Origin: Candidatus Heimdallarchaeota archaeon
Lineage (GTDB): Archaea > Asgardarchaeota > Heimdallarchaeia > Heimdallarchaeales > Heimdallarchaeaceae
Assembly (NCBI GenBank): GCA_030603365.1
Contig: JAUVXV010000003.1
Coordinates: forward strand, 186,001 to 250,000
Direction of reading: 5' to 3'
Length of the DNA: 64,000 nucleotides
Below the pieces are notes generated by a model, which saw only the letters and a program-made list of their open reading frames with translations, was not told the DNA's origin and made no database searches. A program made the position numbers and the translations under genes. This document shows positions 44,770-53,284 of this stretch, one piece after another; positions within the stretch are counted from its first letter, which is position 1; each line of letters starts with the position of its first letter.

Positions 44770-46281
44770 CTAAAATATAATTCCCCATTCGTGAAGAATA
44801 AAATTAGTATTTTTCTCATTCAGTGTCAACTGAGGTGGTAATATGTTATATTGGAAATATTTGTCTGAAGTAAAGAAATACTTGAAGAACAGTCGATTTG
44901 TAGTATATTCATTTGATGTAGTTAGTTGAAAGTTATAGTCAATCCACATAGAAGATAACTGACAGAGAATATGTGTTCCTTCTTCATCTAACAGTCCCTT
45001 TTCATAGAACCAATAATCAATAAAATCATCTACTTCATTTACATATAATCCTAATCTAAACAATTCCTCTCTAATGAGTTGAATTACTTCTGTTTTTGAG
45101 TAAACGAAGTCATCAATCAAGAAGTAATCTCCCATATTTTTTATAACCCACCCATAAACCAGATTATCATATTCAGTAACAATTTCTGCTTCGTAGAAAA
45201 GATAATTATAATAGTTCTCCTGATACAAGATTTGACTCTCAGGATAAACTTGAAAATCATTCCAACTTATACTATTAGACATTTCAACTTCAGGTATAGT
45301 CAAAGTAGCAAAACCATTAGGGATTTGCACCGTCAAACTATCAGAAAAGACTGTTCCATCTTGACTATAGAGATAAATAGCAGGTTTTAGGACTAGAGAT
45401 GTATATTTCCAATGATGTACTGTAATATTGTTAGTTTCTTCACGTAAATCAATTCCAACAATCGTAAAATTATCAAAGCTTGCTTGACTTACAGGTGTCC
45501 TTATAGCATACCAATAATCAGACCTATACTCAAAACTTATTTCCCCATAGTAAGTACTATTGTTTATTTTAGTCACGTTGAATTCATCTGCAATACCCAT
45601 ATTTAGAAAACCTGGAGGACCTCTATAAGTTGGACAAAAAATTACATGCATAGAAACTGGTTCAGTATCACAATAGCTATACCAACTATCATTATCCGGT
45701 TCATCCCAGATCACCGTAGTTTTGATATTTACGGTACCATTAAAGGTTGCCCACCAGTGAAGATTAATTTCATTGATACTGTTTGAGGTATTCAGTTGTT
45801 TACAAGTTAAAGAATCTACATAGCTGACTTGATTAATTTGACCAGGAACTTTGACATAGTAACGAGTGTTATTTTCATACTCAAAATAGGTTTCTCCTTT
45901 ATAGCCTTCCTCTCTATCATCTTCCAATCCTATGGTTGATTTTACTATCCATTTAATTGGAGGAGGATGCTCAAAGAAAGGAGCTCTGGTACTTGTGTAA
46001 TCAACAGTACAAATTTCTAAGAAGTTTGGTTTATTTGAGCCTCTAACATAAGCTCTGTTAAGATTAAGATTATATTTGTCACTAGGTTCATCCCAAATTA
46101 CTGTAACTTTTATATTGGGATTTACTAGTGGAGGTTCAACCCAATCTTCAATTTCTGCGATTTCATTAAAAAATCCCAAGTAAACAAATAGACCTATCGA
46201 AGATAGGAGCACTACAGCTGCTAATATAATAGCTAGAATCTTGACCTTAAACATATGCAATCTGTTCTCTTCTTTGTACAT
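44770..46281 (-). CDS. Membrane-anchored extracytoplasmic protein, function unknown
   Basis: The 503-residue protein has one N-terminal membrane helix (about residues 12-34) followed by a large outside region. Two related segments, V-T-V-I-W-D-E-P-S-D and T-T-V-I-W-D-E-P-D-N, head two halves of about 120 residues each, so it holds an internal duplication of a beta-rich domain. The last 200 residues differ. The start is supported by a TATA box (46300-46307). I do not recognise the family. It is probably a surface protein. Confidence 0.75.
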   Translation of the reverse strand: MYKEENRLHMFKVKILAIILAAVVLLSSIGLFVYLGFFNEIAEIEDWVEPPLVNPNIKVTVIWDEPSDKYNLNLNRAYVRGSNKPNFLEICTVDYTSTRAPFFEHPPPIKWIVKSTIGLEDDREEGYKGETYFEYENNTRYYVKVPGQINQVSYVDSLTCKQLNTSNSINEINLHWWATFNGTVNIKTTVIWDEPDNDSWYSYCDTEPVSMHVIFCPTYRGPPGFLNMGIADEFNVTKINNSTYYGEISFEYRSDYWYAIRTPVSQASFDNFTIVGIDLREETNNITVHHWKYTSLVLKPAIYLYSQDGTVFSDSLTVQIPNGFATLTIPEVEMSNSISWNDFQVYPESQILYQENYYNYLFYEAEIVTEYDNLVYGWVIKNMGDYFLIDDFVYSKTEVIQLIREELFRLGLYVNEVDDFIDYWFYEKGLLDEEGTHILCQLSSMWIDYNFQLTTSNEYTTNRLFFKYFFTSDKYFQYNILPPQLTLNEKNTNFILHEWGIIF

Positions 46282-46299
46282 ATATTTACACTCAAACTC

Positions 46300-46307
46300 T
46301 TATAAAT
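46300..46307 (-). promoter_or_regulatory. TATA box of the membrane-anchored protein gene
   Basis: On the minus strand ATTTATAA is centred 23 nt before the ATG at 46281, pointing to a leaderless transcript. Confidence 0.5.
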
Positions 46308-46382
46308 CTGTTTCAGGAATAGGGAAGAATATAAATAATAGTCAAACATGCTTTCGTTAATACAAATTCTGTTGAATCTTTT

Positions 46383-47963
46383 ATGTCAGATCAAACGCTA
46401 TCGATAGATGCTAGAAAACAACGAATTACAGCTCTTGCAATTATCTCTCTTTCATCCTTTGTTAGTGCTTTTATGGGTTCTGCATTTTCAGTTGCAGGAC
46501 CAGAGATGACAGATGATAGAAGTCTTCACTATGTTCCTGGGCTTGATGAAGCAGGAATGGGGTGGATTATCACAATTTATATTCTAGCAACAGCTATGCT
46601 TCAGATTCCCTTTGGTAAAATATCTGACAATTATGGTAGGAAAAAAATCTATCTTATAGGTACAATAATTTTTACTGCTTCTGCCTTGGCTTTAGGGTTT
46701 ATGAATAATGAAACAACCCTGGTTATCTTTCGATTTATTCAAGGATGTGGATCAGCTCTGGTTTTTGCTACTGGCACAGCAATATTAACTTCAATTTACC
46801 CACAAGAAGAGAGAGGGAAAGCTTTTGGAATAAACATAGGATTTGTATATTTAGGATTGACAGTGGGACCTTCACTAGGTGGTGTTATAGTTGAATTTTT
46901 GGGGTGGCAAGCGATATTTTTCAGCGTTGTTCCATTTGGGGTTATCATTGCTTTTCTTGTTGTTTTTGTTCTAAAAGGTGAATGGAAAAATGAAGAAAAG
47001 GAAAAAATAGATTATATAGGAGCATTAATTTATATCGTAACTCTGTTCCTTCTACTCTACGGTTTTAGATCTATCAATACAAGCTATGGCTACTATTTAA
47101 TTGGAGCATCCATTATAACTCTGATAGTTTTCATTTTTTGGGAAAGAAAGGTAGAAGTACCAATTTTGGAATTGAGACTGTTTAAAAAGAATAAATTTTT
47201 TACATTTGCAAATTTGTCAGCATTTCTTTTTTATACTGCTACATCCTCAACAGCACTTCTGTTGAATTATTATCTCCAAGATATCCTCTTTCTTTCAGTA
47301 TCCATGGCTGGGTTGATTCTCCTAGCTAGACCAATTGCACAAGCTATTTTATCCCCTATAGGTGGGCGTTTATCTGATAAAATTGAACATAGAACAATTA
47401 CTACAGTAGGTGTAGCAATGGGATTGATTGGATTATCACTACTAGTTTCAATTAACCAGCACACCTCCATAATATTAGTTATTTTCGGGTTGCTCTTTGG
47501 AGGAATTGGTTTTGGATTATTCTCCTCACCGAATGCAAATTCTATTATGAGTTCAGTATCAAGAAGAATGTATGGTATGGCTTCAGCTTTGGTAGGAACT
47601 ATGAGAACAATAGGTCAATCCATAAGTTTGGGTTTTGCTACTCTCATGTTTTCAGTAATACTTGGAAGGCCAAATAATTCTCCAATAGTTGAATTTAAAC
47701 GAAATATTTTTTCACCAGTAGTTGGAAAAATGAGTTTCTTTCCTACATTTCCTAATTTTAGAAATTTATATTTTCCACCAGCTTTTCCTGAACATTTATC
47801 TTTATCTCAACATAATCAACTATTACTATTAAGCATTAAAATTGCATTCTTTGTTTCTATTGGAATGTGTATTCTGGCTCTCTTCTCTTCATATTTAAGG
47901 GGAAAAATCAATTTTAAAACTAATAATTCATTGAACCAAAAAGATAAATCAGCAAATGATTAA
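46383..47963 (+). CDS. MFS drug/solute efflux pump (DHA2, 14-helix type)
   Basis: The 526-residue protein has about 14 membrane segments and the MFS loop motif G-K-I-S-D-N-Y-G-R-K-K-I-Y. R-F-I-Q-G-C-G-S-A follows, as in EmrB/QacA-type exporters. The second half repeats the motif as G-G-R-L-S-D-K-I-E-H-R. Such pumps use the proton or sodium gradient to expel drugs or other compounds. There is no partner or regulator gene alongside, so the substrate is unknown. Confidence 0.88.
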   Translation: MSDQTLSIDARKQRITALAIISLSSFVSAFMGSAFSVAGPEMTDDRSLHYVPGLDEAGMGWIITIYILATAMLQIPFGKISDNYGRKKIYLIGTIIFTASALALGFMNNETTLVIFRFIQGCGSALVFATGTAILTSIYPQEERGKAFGINIGFVYLGLTVGPSLGGVIVEFLGWQAIFFSVVPFGVIIAFLVVFVLKGEWKNEEKEKIDYIGALIYIVTLFLLLYGFRSINTSYGYYLIGASIITLIVFIFWERKVEVPILELRLFKKNKFFTFANLSAFLFYTATSSTALLLNYYLQDILFLSVSMAGLILLARPIAQAILSPIGGRLSDKIEHRTITTVGVAMGLIGLSLLVSINQHTSIILVIFGLLFGGIGFGLFSSPNANSIMSSVSRRMYGMASALVGTMRTIGQSISLGFATLMFSVILGRPNNSPIVEFKRNIFSPVVGKMSFFPTFPNFRNLYFPPAFPEHLSLSQHNQLLLLSIKIAFFVSIGMCILALFSSYLRGKINFKTNNSLNQKDKSAND

Positions 47964-48099
47964 AATTGAGGTCCTTTTTCAAATCTTTTTCTCACTTTGT
48001 TTGATATCTCATTGTCTATCTTTTTCTGGAGTTATTGTAGTAGATTCATCGTCAGATGTGAATACAATTGATGAATAAAAGTTGTTGAAAAACTCTCTG

Positions 48100-48978
48100 C
48101 TAAAGTTTTGTTGCTAACAATTCTAAAACATCTGAATCTTTTTCTGTCTTTAATAAATTTTCAAGAACATATTGAACATCCTGATCATCTAGTAAGATTA
48201 ATTTCTTTAGAATCTCAATTCGAATTTCATTATTCTTCTCTACTTGTAATTGTTTTGTAATGGTAAACAAAATGTCTTTATTTTCAGTTTTTTGTAGAAG
48301 ATAATATAGTAGTAACTTTCTAGTTTCCATATCGGGTTTCAGCTTGAAAAGATATAGAAAAACTTCTTGAATGTAAATATTATTAATTTGGTCACTTAGA
48401 ACTCTTATCATCCAGAGTCTAATTTTTCTCGATTTTTCAACGAACTTAATTCTTTTGATAAAAATATCTTGAATTTCTCTATCATGTATGATAGGTCTCA
48501 ATGTCCAGACTGTCCAAAGTCGAACTTTAGGGGAAATATCATCCAGTTTCTTTATCAAAAGATTTCTAATGTCACTATTTTCAATTAGGTCACCCAAATT
48601 AGAAATTGCTTTTGCTCTGCATAATGGGTAGTTGTCATCTTCAGCAATATCAATCAAGATCTCTTGGATTTTAGAATGATGCAATTGTTTTGTTAAACTA
48701 TCTACAATTTTAGCTCTTTCTTTATTTTTACCTGTGGATTTGTACTTATAAATTAAATCATCAATTTCGGAATCAGTAATTTCTTTTACTATTTCTTGCT
48801 TTATATTTTCTTCCACTATCTTTTCTAGTTCCAATTTTTTAATTGTGTCAATTTCATCTTTTTTTTCATTCTCTCTTGTTTTCTCTTCTTCTTCTGTCTT
48901 TTCTATCAAGATTTCAACCTTATCTCTATCAGATTCATGATTATTGTCAGACAATCCAATCCATAAAGTATTGTTCAT
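48100..48978 (-). CDS. HEAT-like repeat protein with an acidic N-terminal linker
   Basis: I favour the ATG at 48978 (M-N-N-T-L-W-I-G-L-S-D-N). An in-frame ATG at 48999 and the longest frame to 49026 are possible. About 70 highly charged residues (E-E-E-E-K-T-R-E-N-E-K-K) come first. Helical repeats with the HEAT look follow (C-R-A-K-A-I-S-N-L-G-D-L-I, V-R-L-W-T-V-W-T-L-R). It is likely a protein-binding scaffold and is divergent from the MBL hydrolase. No catalytic motif is seen. Confidence 0.7.
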   Translation of the reverse strand: MNNTLWIGLSDNNHESDRDKVEILIEKTEEEEKTRENEKKDEIDTIKKLELEKIVEENIKQEIVKEITDSEIDDLIYKYKSTGKNKERAKIVDSLTKQLHHSKIQEILIDIAEDDNYPLCRAKAISNLGDLIENSDIRNLLIKKLDDISPKVRLWTVWTLRPIIHDREIQDIFIKRIKFVEKSRKIRLWMIRVLSDQINNIYIQEVFLYLFKLKPDMETRKLLLYYLLQKTENKDILFTITKQLQVEKNNEIRIEILKKLILLDDQDVQYVLENLLKTEKDSDVLELLATKL

Positions 48979-49012
48979 GGCGCTTAAAAAACGTATCATT
49001 TCATTAGAAGAG

Positions 49013-49020
49013 CTTAAAAG
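49013..49020 (+). promoter_or_regulatory. TATA-like box of the MBL hydrolase gene
   Basis: CTTAAAAG is centred 27 nt before the ATG at 49043. It supports that start over the longer frame beginning at 48944. Confidence 0.4.
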
Positions 49021-49042
49021 TAACAATTATTCATTCTTGATT

Positions 49043-49681
49043 ATGGGTTATAAAATTGAATTGGAAGTATCTGGAGCTCTTAGAACAAATACTTACCTTC
49101 TTTACGATGAACAAACCAAAGAAGCAGCTCTTTTTGATGTTGGAGGAAAAATAAAAAAATTGCTTCAAATAATAAAGGATGAACAGCTTGAAGTAAAATA
49201 TATCTTTTGCACACATCTTCATTTTGATCATGCTCAAGGAGTAGACAAGGTCAGAAAGCTCTTTCCAGAAGCTAAACTTGCTTTTCATGAAAAAGAACTT
49301 GCAGTTCTAGAAAATTGTGGTCCTTTCGCCAAAATGTTTGGATTTAATCCTAAATCGCTTGGAACTTGTGATTTTTTTCTTAAGGATGACGAAGTTCATA
49401 AATTAGGCAATATAGATTTGAAGACAATACTTGCTCCAGGACATACTCCAGGTAGCATCTGTTTCTATTTCGAAGATTCTTTAATTTCTGGAGATGTACT
49501 GTTCTGCAGAGGTGTTGGTAGAACAGATCTTTATGGTGGCTCATATGAAACTTTGCTATCCTCTTTAAGCAAACTATACGAACTACCTGAATCAACAAAA
49601 GTTTACCCAGGACATGGGGAATTCACGAATATAGGGGATGAAAAGGAAGAGAACCCATTTTTCTCAATACATGATATTTGA
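49043..49681 (+). CDS. Metallo-beta-lactamase fold hydrolase (glyoxalase II-like)
   Basis: From the ATG at 49043 the 212-residue protein reads G-Y-K-I-E-L-E-V-S-G-A-L-R-T-N-T-Y-L-L, the normal beginning of this fold. It has the metal motif T-H-L-H-F-D-H, A-P-G-H-T-P-G-S, S-G-D-V-L-F and a final P-G-H-G. It would hydrolyse a thioester or similar bond, as in glyoxalase II. The open frame extends upstream to 48944, but those residues overlap the divergent HEAT gene and the TATA box. It converges on the HAD phosphatase gene with a 4-nt gap. Confidence 0.9.
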   Translation: MGYKIELEVSGALRTNTYLLYDEQTKEAALFDVGGKIKKLLQIIKDEQLEVKYIFCTHLHFDHAQGVDKVRKLFPEAKLAFHEKELAVLENCGPFAKMFGFNPKSLGTCDFFLKDDEVHKLGNIDLKTILAPGHTPGSICFYFEDSLISGDVLFCRGVGRTDLYGGSYETLLSSLSKLYELPESTKVYPGHGEFTNIGDEKEENPFFSIHDI

Positions 49682-49685
49682 TGAA

Positions 49686-50345
49686 TTATCCGTTACTGAT
49701 AATTTTCTCTATTTTTTCTTTTATCTGAATGAAATTAGTGAAAGTAATTAATCTCTCATCTTCCTCAAGTTTGTTAGCTAAGTCTTCATTCTCTCTGGCA
49801 AAAACAATATCAGCTAATTCATTCGCAGGAAAAATATCAGAAAGACCATCTCCAATGTAGATAATTTTGGTATCGTTTTTCTTTAACTCCTGTACGTGAG
49901 AATATTTACAGTTTGCACAATCATGCTCGCACTTTTCTGTTAAGAAATCAATCTTAATTTTACCATTTTCTAATTTCATATCATTTGCTTTGATCTCAAG
50001 GTTTTGATCATTTATCTGGTGATTTTGCAATATTTTTTTGATATATGTTTTGAAACCGTCTGATAAAATAAGAAACATAAGATCTTTTTTCCTGACCCAT
50101 TTGTAAAAATCTTTGAACGTTGGATCAATCTCGATTCTATTTACTATTGAGTTAATTTCATCCATAGATGTAGAATCAATCATCCCCCATTGTTTAACTA
50201 AGGCTGCCCTTGTGCCAATTTCACCATTTATTACTAACTCATCATAGTATTGCCAATTTTTATCAGTGAGATTTGTGAGAAGCTCTTTTCCAGTGTCTTT
50301 TAGAGTTATTGTACCATCAAAATCGCAACAGATTATATAGTTCAT
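49686..50345 (-). CDS. HAD-superfamily phosphatase (MtnX/SerB-like)
   Basis: The 219-residue enzyme has the HAD motifs: I, C-C-D-F-D-G-T-I-T (6-14); II, I-L-S-D-G-F; III, Lys in E-L-K-K-N-D-T-K; IV, Y-I-G-D-G-L-S-D. The build matches the MtnX or phosphoserine phosphatase-like group. A cysteine-rich spot, C-E-H-D-C-A-N-C, in the middle could bind a metal and is less common. It cleaves a small phosphate ester. No methionine-salvage gene is nearby, so the substrate is uncertain. Confidence 0.85.
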   Translation of the reverse strand: MNYIICCDFDGTITLKDTGKELLTNLTDKNWQYYDELVINGEIGTRAALVKQWGMIDSTSMDEINSIVNRIEIDPTFKDFYKWVRKKDLMFLILSDGFKTYIKKILQNHQINDQNLEIKANDMKLENGKIKIDFLTEKCEHDCANCKYSHVQELKKNDTKIIYIGDGLSDIFPANELADIVFARENEDLANKLEEDERLITFTNFIQIKEKIEKIISNG

Positions 50346-50443
50346 TGAAAAAAAATGTAAAAATACACAGAAAAACCTTACTGTTTCATCCTTTGTTACT
50401 TATTTGGTTAGTTATATATATGTTAAAGATGTGAATTTGAATT

Positions 50444-50450
50444 AGAGGTG
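50444..50450 (+). promoter_or_regulatory. Strong ribosome-binding site aimed at an ATC codon
   Basis: AGAGGTG ends 6 nt before an in-frame ATC at 50457-50459 and 27 nt before the first ATG of tldD. The spacing fits the ATC, not the ATG. An AT-rich TATA candidate (GTTATATATA, 50411-50420) lies upstream. Confidence 0.5.
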
Positions 50451-50477
50451 TAAACCATCGAAACACTCGAATCTTTA

Positions 50478-51824
50478 ATGAAAATTGCTAATGAGCAAGG
50501 AACATCCTATGCTGACATCAGGTCTGGGAAAACAATTATAAAGAACATTATAGCAAAGAATGGTCAGATTGTTGATGAGAAGAATTGCATAAATTCAGGA
50601 TATGGAATCAGGATGCTCTCGGAGGGTATTGAAACATTTTCTTCAATACCAAATCCTAAATTTGCTGAGAAAGAAATTAAGAAAGCAATTAGTGTTTCGA
50701 AGTTACTAACGAATTGGAAAAAGGGAATATCAGATTTAGCTGATGCTCCGGTTTCTGAAGCAAATGTTGTGAGGAAACCAAAAATAGATTGGGAAACATT
50801 GGATAAAATAGATCTTGAAGAAAAAATAAAGGATCTTAATGTCTTCATTGATGAATTTCTCAAAGTAGAGAGTGAAGTTGAAACAGATATTCAACTAATT
50901 AAATGGTCAGAAAGATTTGTTAATTCAGATGGTTCTGATGTTTATCAAGAATTTCCTTATATTATACTTACACTTACAGGTAGAATTTTTAAAAATTCTC
51001 ACCAGGTTAAATATTACAAATCTTACGGAGGAATGGGAGGCATTGAAATTCTTCCATTTGATAATCCTGAGGAAACTCTAAGCTTTATTGAAGTAATTAA
51101 TAACCTTCCTCAAGCTTCTATAGTTAAAACTGGCTTGTATAATTCCGTTTTAAGTGAAGATATGGCATGGACTTTGAACCACGAAGTTTTTGGGCATTCA
51201 CTTGAAGCTGACAATGTTCTATCTGGAAGATCTTTCAGTAGCGGATTGATGGGAATGAAGATTGCACCTACAATTATTAGTGTGATTGATGACCCCTATA
51301 TAGAATCTCTAGGATACTATGAATTCGATTCTGAAGGAGTAAAAGGAAGAGGTACTTTACTTGTTGATGAAGGTATTCTAACTGATTTCCTCCAAAGTAG
51401 AATAACAGCATCTGCTATGGGAACTGAATCAAGTTCCAATTATAGAGCATATAACTTTGAGTATCTACCTCAAGTTAGAATGAGTAACTTCTTCTTTGAA
51501 CCAAAAGATTTCTCTGAAGAAGAACTTCTTGAACATGTTAAAAATGGTCTTTACATAGGAGATGGATTAGGAGGTTCGTCAGAACCACAAACAGGAGAAT
51601 ACAATCTAGATGCTCAATATGGTAGAGAAATAGTCGATGGAGAATTAGGAAATTATATTTTGCAATTTCAAGTAAGCGGTCGAATGCTAGAAACATTGTC
51701 AAAAATAGAATGCATAAGTAATAAAATTCTTGCACAACCAGGGAGCTGTGTTAAAAATAACCAACGAGTATTTGTAGGTTCTATTGGACCCAAAATAACA
51801 GTGAATGAGATGAGGGTGAGCTAA
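50478..51824 (+). CDS. tldD: TldD metalloprotease subunit
   Basis: The 448-residue protein has the zinc-site helix H-E-V-F-G-H-S-L-E-A-D (about 235-245) of TldD, with the N-terminal Y-A-D-I-R strand and later G-R-G-T-L-L-V-D-E-G. With TldE it forms a protease that trims small, often modified, peptides. The tldE ATG overlaps this stop codon by 1 nt, so the subunits are coupled. The start is odd: the ribosome-binding site points to ATC at 50457. The seven extra residues that would add (E-T-L-E-S-L after the initiator) complete the usual first helix. I give the first ATG as the conservative start. Confidence 0.9.
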   Translation: MKIANEQGTSYADIRSGKTIIKNIIAKNGQIVDEKNCINSGYGIRMLSEGIETFSSIPNPKFAEKEIKKAISVSKLLTNWKKGISDLADAPVSEANVVRKPKIDWETLDKIDLEEKIKDLNVFIDEFLKVESEVETDIQLIKWSERFVNSDGSDVYQEFPYIILTLTGRIFKNSHQVKYYKSYGGMGGIEILPFDNPEETLSFIEVINNLPQASIVKTGLYNSVLSEDMAWTLNHEVFGHSLEADNVLSGRSFSSGLMGMKIAPTIISVIDDPYIESLGYYEFDSEGVKGRGTLLVDEGILTDFLQSRITASAMGTESSSNYRAYNFEYLPQVRMSNFFFEPKDFSEEELLEHVKNGLYIGDGLGGSSEPQTGEYNLDAQYGREIVDGELGNYILQFQVSGRMLETLSKIECISNKILAQPGSCVKNNQRVFVGSIGPKITVNEMRVS

Positions 51825-53179
51825 TGTATACAGATGAGGAAATTAAAGACTTAGCTGCTAAAGTTCTAAAGAAATTAGAACAAAAACTAAATCTAGCTGA
51901 AGCTGAGGTTTACATTCAATCTCTTTCTCACATGTTAGGAGGAAATGAATATAGAACACCCAAAGTATTTCAATCCATCAACAGAGAAGGATGCGCTATC
52001 AGATATTATAAAGATAACAGGCTTTATTTTGCATGTTTTCCCTTAAGAACTGTTTTATCTGACATCGACAAAATAACTTCAGTTACAACATTTCCAATTA
52101 TATGTAAGAAGTTTGAGTTCCCTGAAATAAAAATGGCTCCTACTGAAATTTCTAAGATTTATGATAAAAGAATAGCTTCGATGAATGAAGAAGAAATATA
52201 CACTCTTTCTTACTCTATGAGTAACGCAGATGAGACTATGGAAGATATAATTCTAGATGGATCTATAAGATTATCACTAGAAAGAAAAGCAATTGCTAAT
52301 ACAACACATTCTATTGCTTTTGAGAAAAGCACTTGGTGTGATATTGATTTACGTGCTCTTTATCGTGGCTACAACATGATTTCTAGTGCTGAAAAACATC
52401 TAACAAGTAGACAAATTCCTAGTTCTGTTTCAAGTATTGCAGAAGATCTAGTGAATGAAACCATTCGTAGATCGACCTTGAACGAAAATATGTCAGATTT
52501 AGATATACCCGTAATTTTTTCACCTATGGCTTTATCACAGATTTTTTCTTTTACTGTTGTTCCCAAATTAATAGTTAAAGAGGATCAAACACTTCCAAAT
52601 ATGGAATTTTCAGAAGATTTCAATTTAGTCGATGATGGTACAGTTCCAGGACTACCAAATTCAACAGCTTTTGATGATGAAGGTATAAGTCAATCTAAAA
52701 CTCAAATTATAAGAAATGGTAGTTTTGTTTCAGCTCTAAATAACAGTCAAAATACTCGAGGTTCTGAAGAACGTACTGGTAATTCATTTAGAGTGAAAAT
52801 GTTTGAAGTTTTTCCTAGAAACTATCAAGCTTATCCTGAAATTTTTCCTTCAAATCTAATTGTAGGAGAAGGAACAGTATCGTTGGAGGAATACTTAGAA
52901 GAAACCAAAGAATGTATTTTGATCAACTCCACTCATGGATACATGACAGCTGACTACCATTCTGGTACTTTTAAAATATCTGCTAATGATGCTTATCGAG
53001 TGGAAAATGGAACCATAGCTGGAGCATTACCTACTTTTGATGTTATTGGGAATATGTTTGAAGTTTTGCAGAATAATCCTGTTTTTCTCAAAGACAGAAA
53101 AGTTGTTCGTCCTGTAAACACTCCTTACAGTATTTTGACACCTTTTATTGCAACTGAAGAAACAACTATATTCCCATAA
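51824..53179 (+). CDS. tldE: TldE/PmbA protease subunit
   Basis: The 451-residue protein has the PmbA_TldD fold (A-E-A-E-V-Y-I-Q-S-L near residue 27, V-P-G-L-P-N-S-T-A-F-D-D-E-G-I-S, and Y-M-T-A-D-Y-H-S-G-T-F-K-I-S near the C-terminus). It lacks the H-E-x-x-x-H zinc motif, as expected for the non-catalytic partner. It follows tldD with a 1-nt overlap. No ribosomally made peptide precursor was found nearby, so the natural target may be general peptide turnover. Confidence 0.88.
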   Translation: MYTDEEIKDLAAKVLKKLEQKLNLAEAEVYIQSLSHMLGGNEYRTPKVFQSINREGCAIRYYKDNRLYFACFPLRTVLSDIDKITSVTTFPIICKKFEFPEIKMAPTEISKIYDKRIASMNEEEIYTLSYSMSNADETMEDIILDGSIRLSLERKAIANTTHSIAFEKSTWCDIDLRALYRGYNMISSAEKHLTSRQIPSSVSSIAEDLVNETIRRSTLNENMSDLDIPVIFSPMALSQIFSFTVVPKLIVKEDQTLPNMEFSEDFNLVDDGTVPGLPNSTAFDDEGISQSKTQIIRNGSFVSALNNSQNTRGSEERTGNSFRVKMFEVFPRNYQAYPEIFPSNLIVGEGTVSLEEYLEETKECILINSTHGYMTADYHSGTFKISANDAYRVENGTIAGALPTFDVIGNMFEVLQNNPVFLKDRKVVRPVNTPYSILTPFIATEETTIFP

Positions 53180-53284
53180 ATTACTATTTCAGTCTATTTA
53201 GGAAAAACCAGTTCGAAAAAGTTTAAAAATGCAGATGATTTCCGAAAACTAAAAGAAACACCTCAATATTCGGTGATATCATAT

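Noticed and set aside
48944..49042. An N-terminal extension of the MBL hydrolase.
   Set aside because: It overlaps the start of the divergent HEAT gene and the predicted TATA box. The fold begins naturally at 49043.
50478..53179. A TldD/TldE-linked ribosomal peptide (microcin-like) cluster.
   Set aside because: No short precursor gene, modification enzyme or dedicated exporter lies beside the pair.
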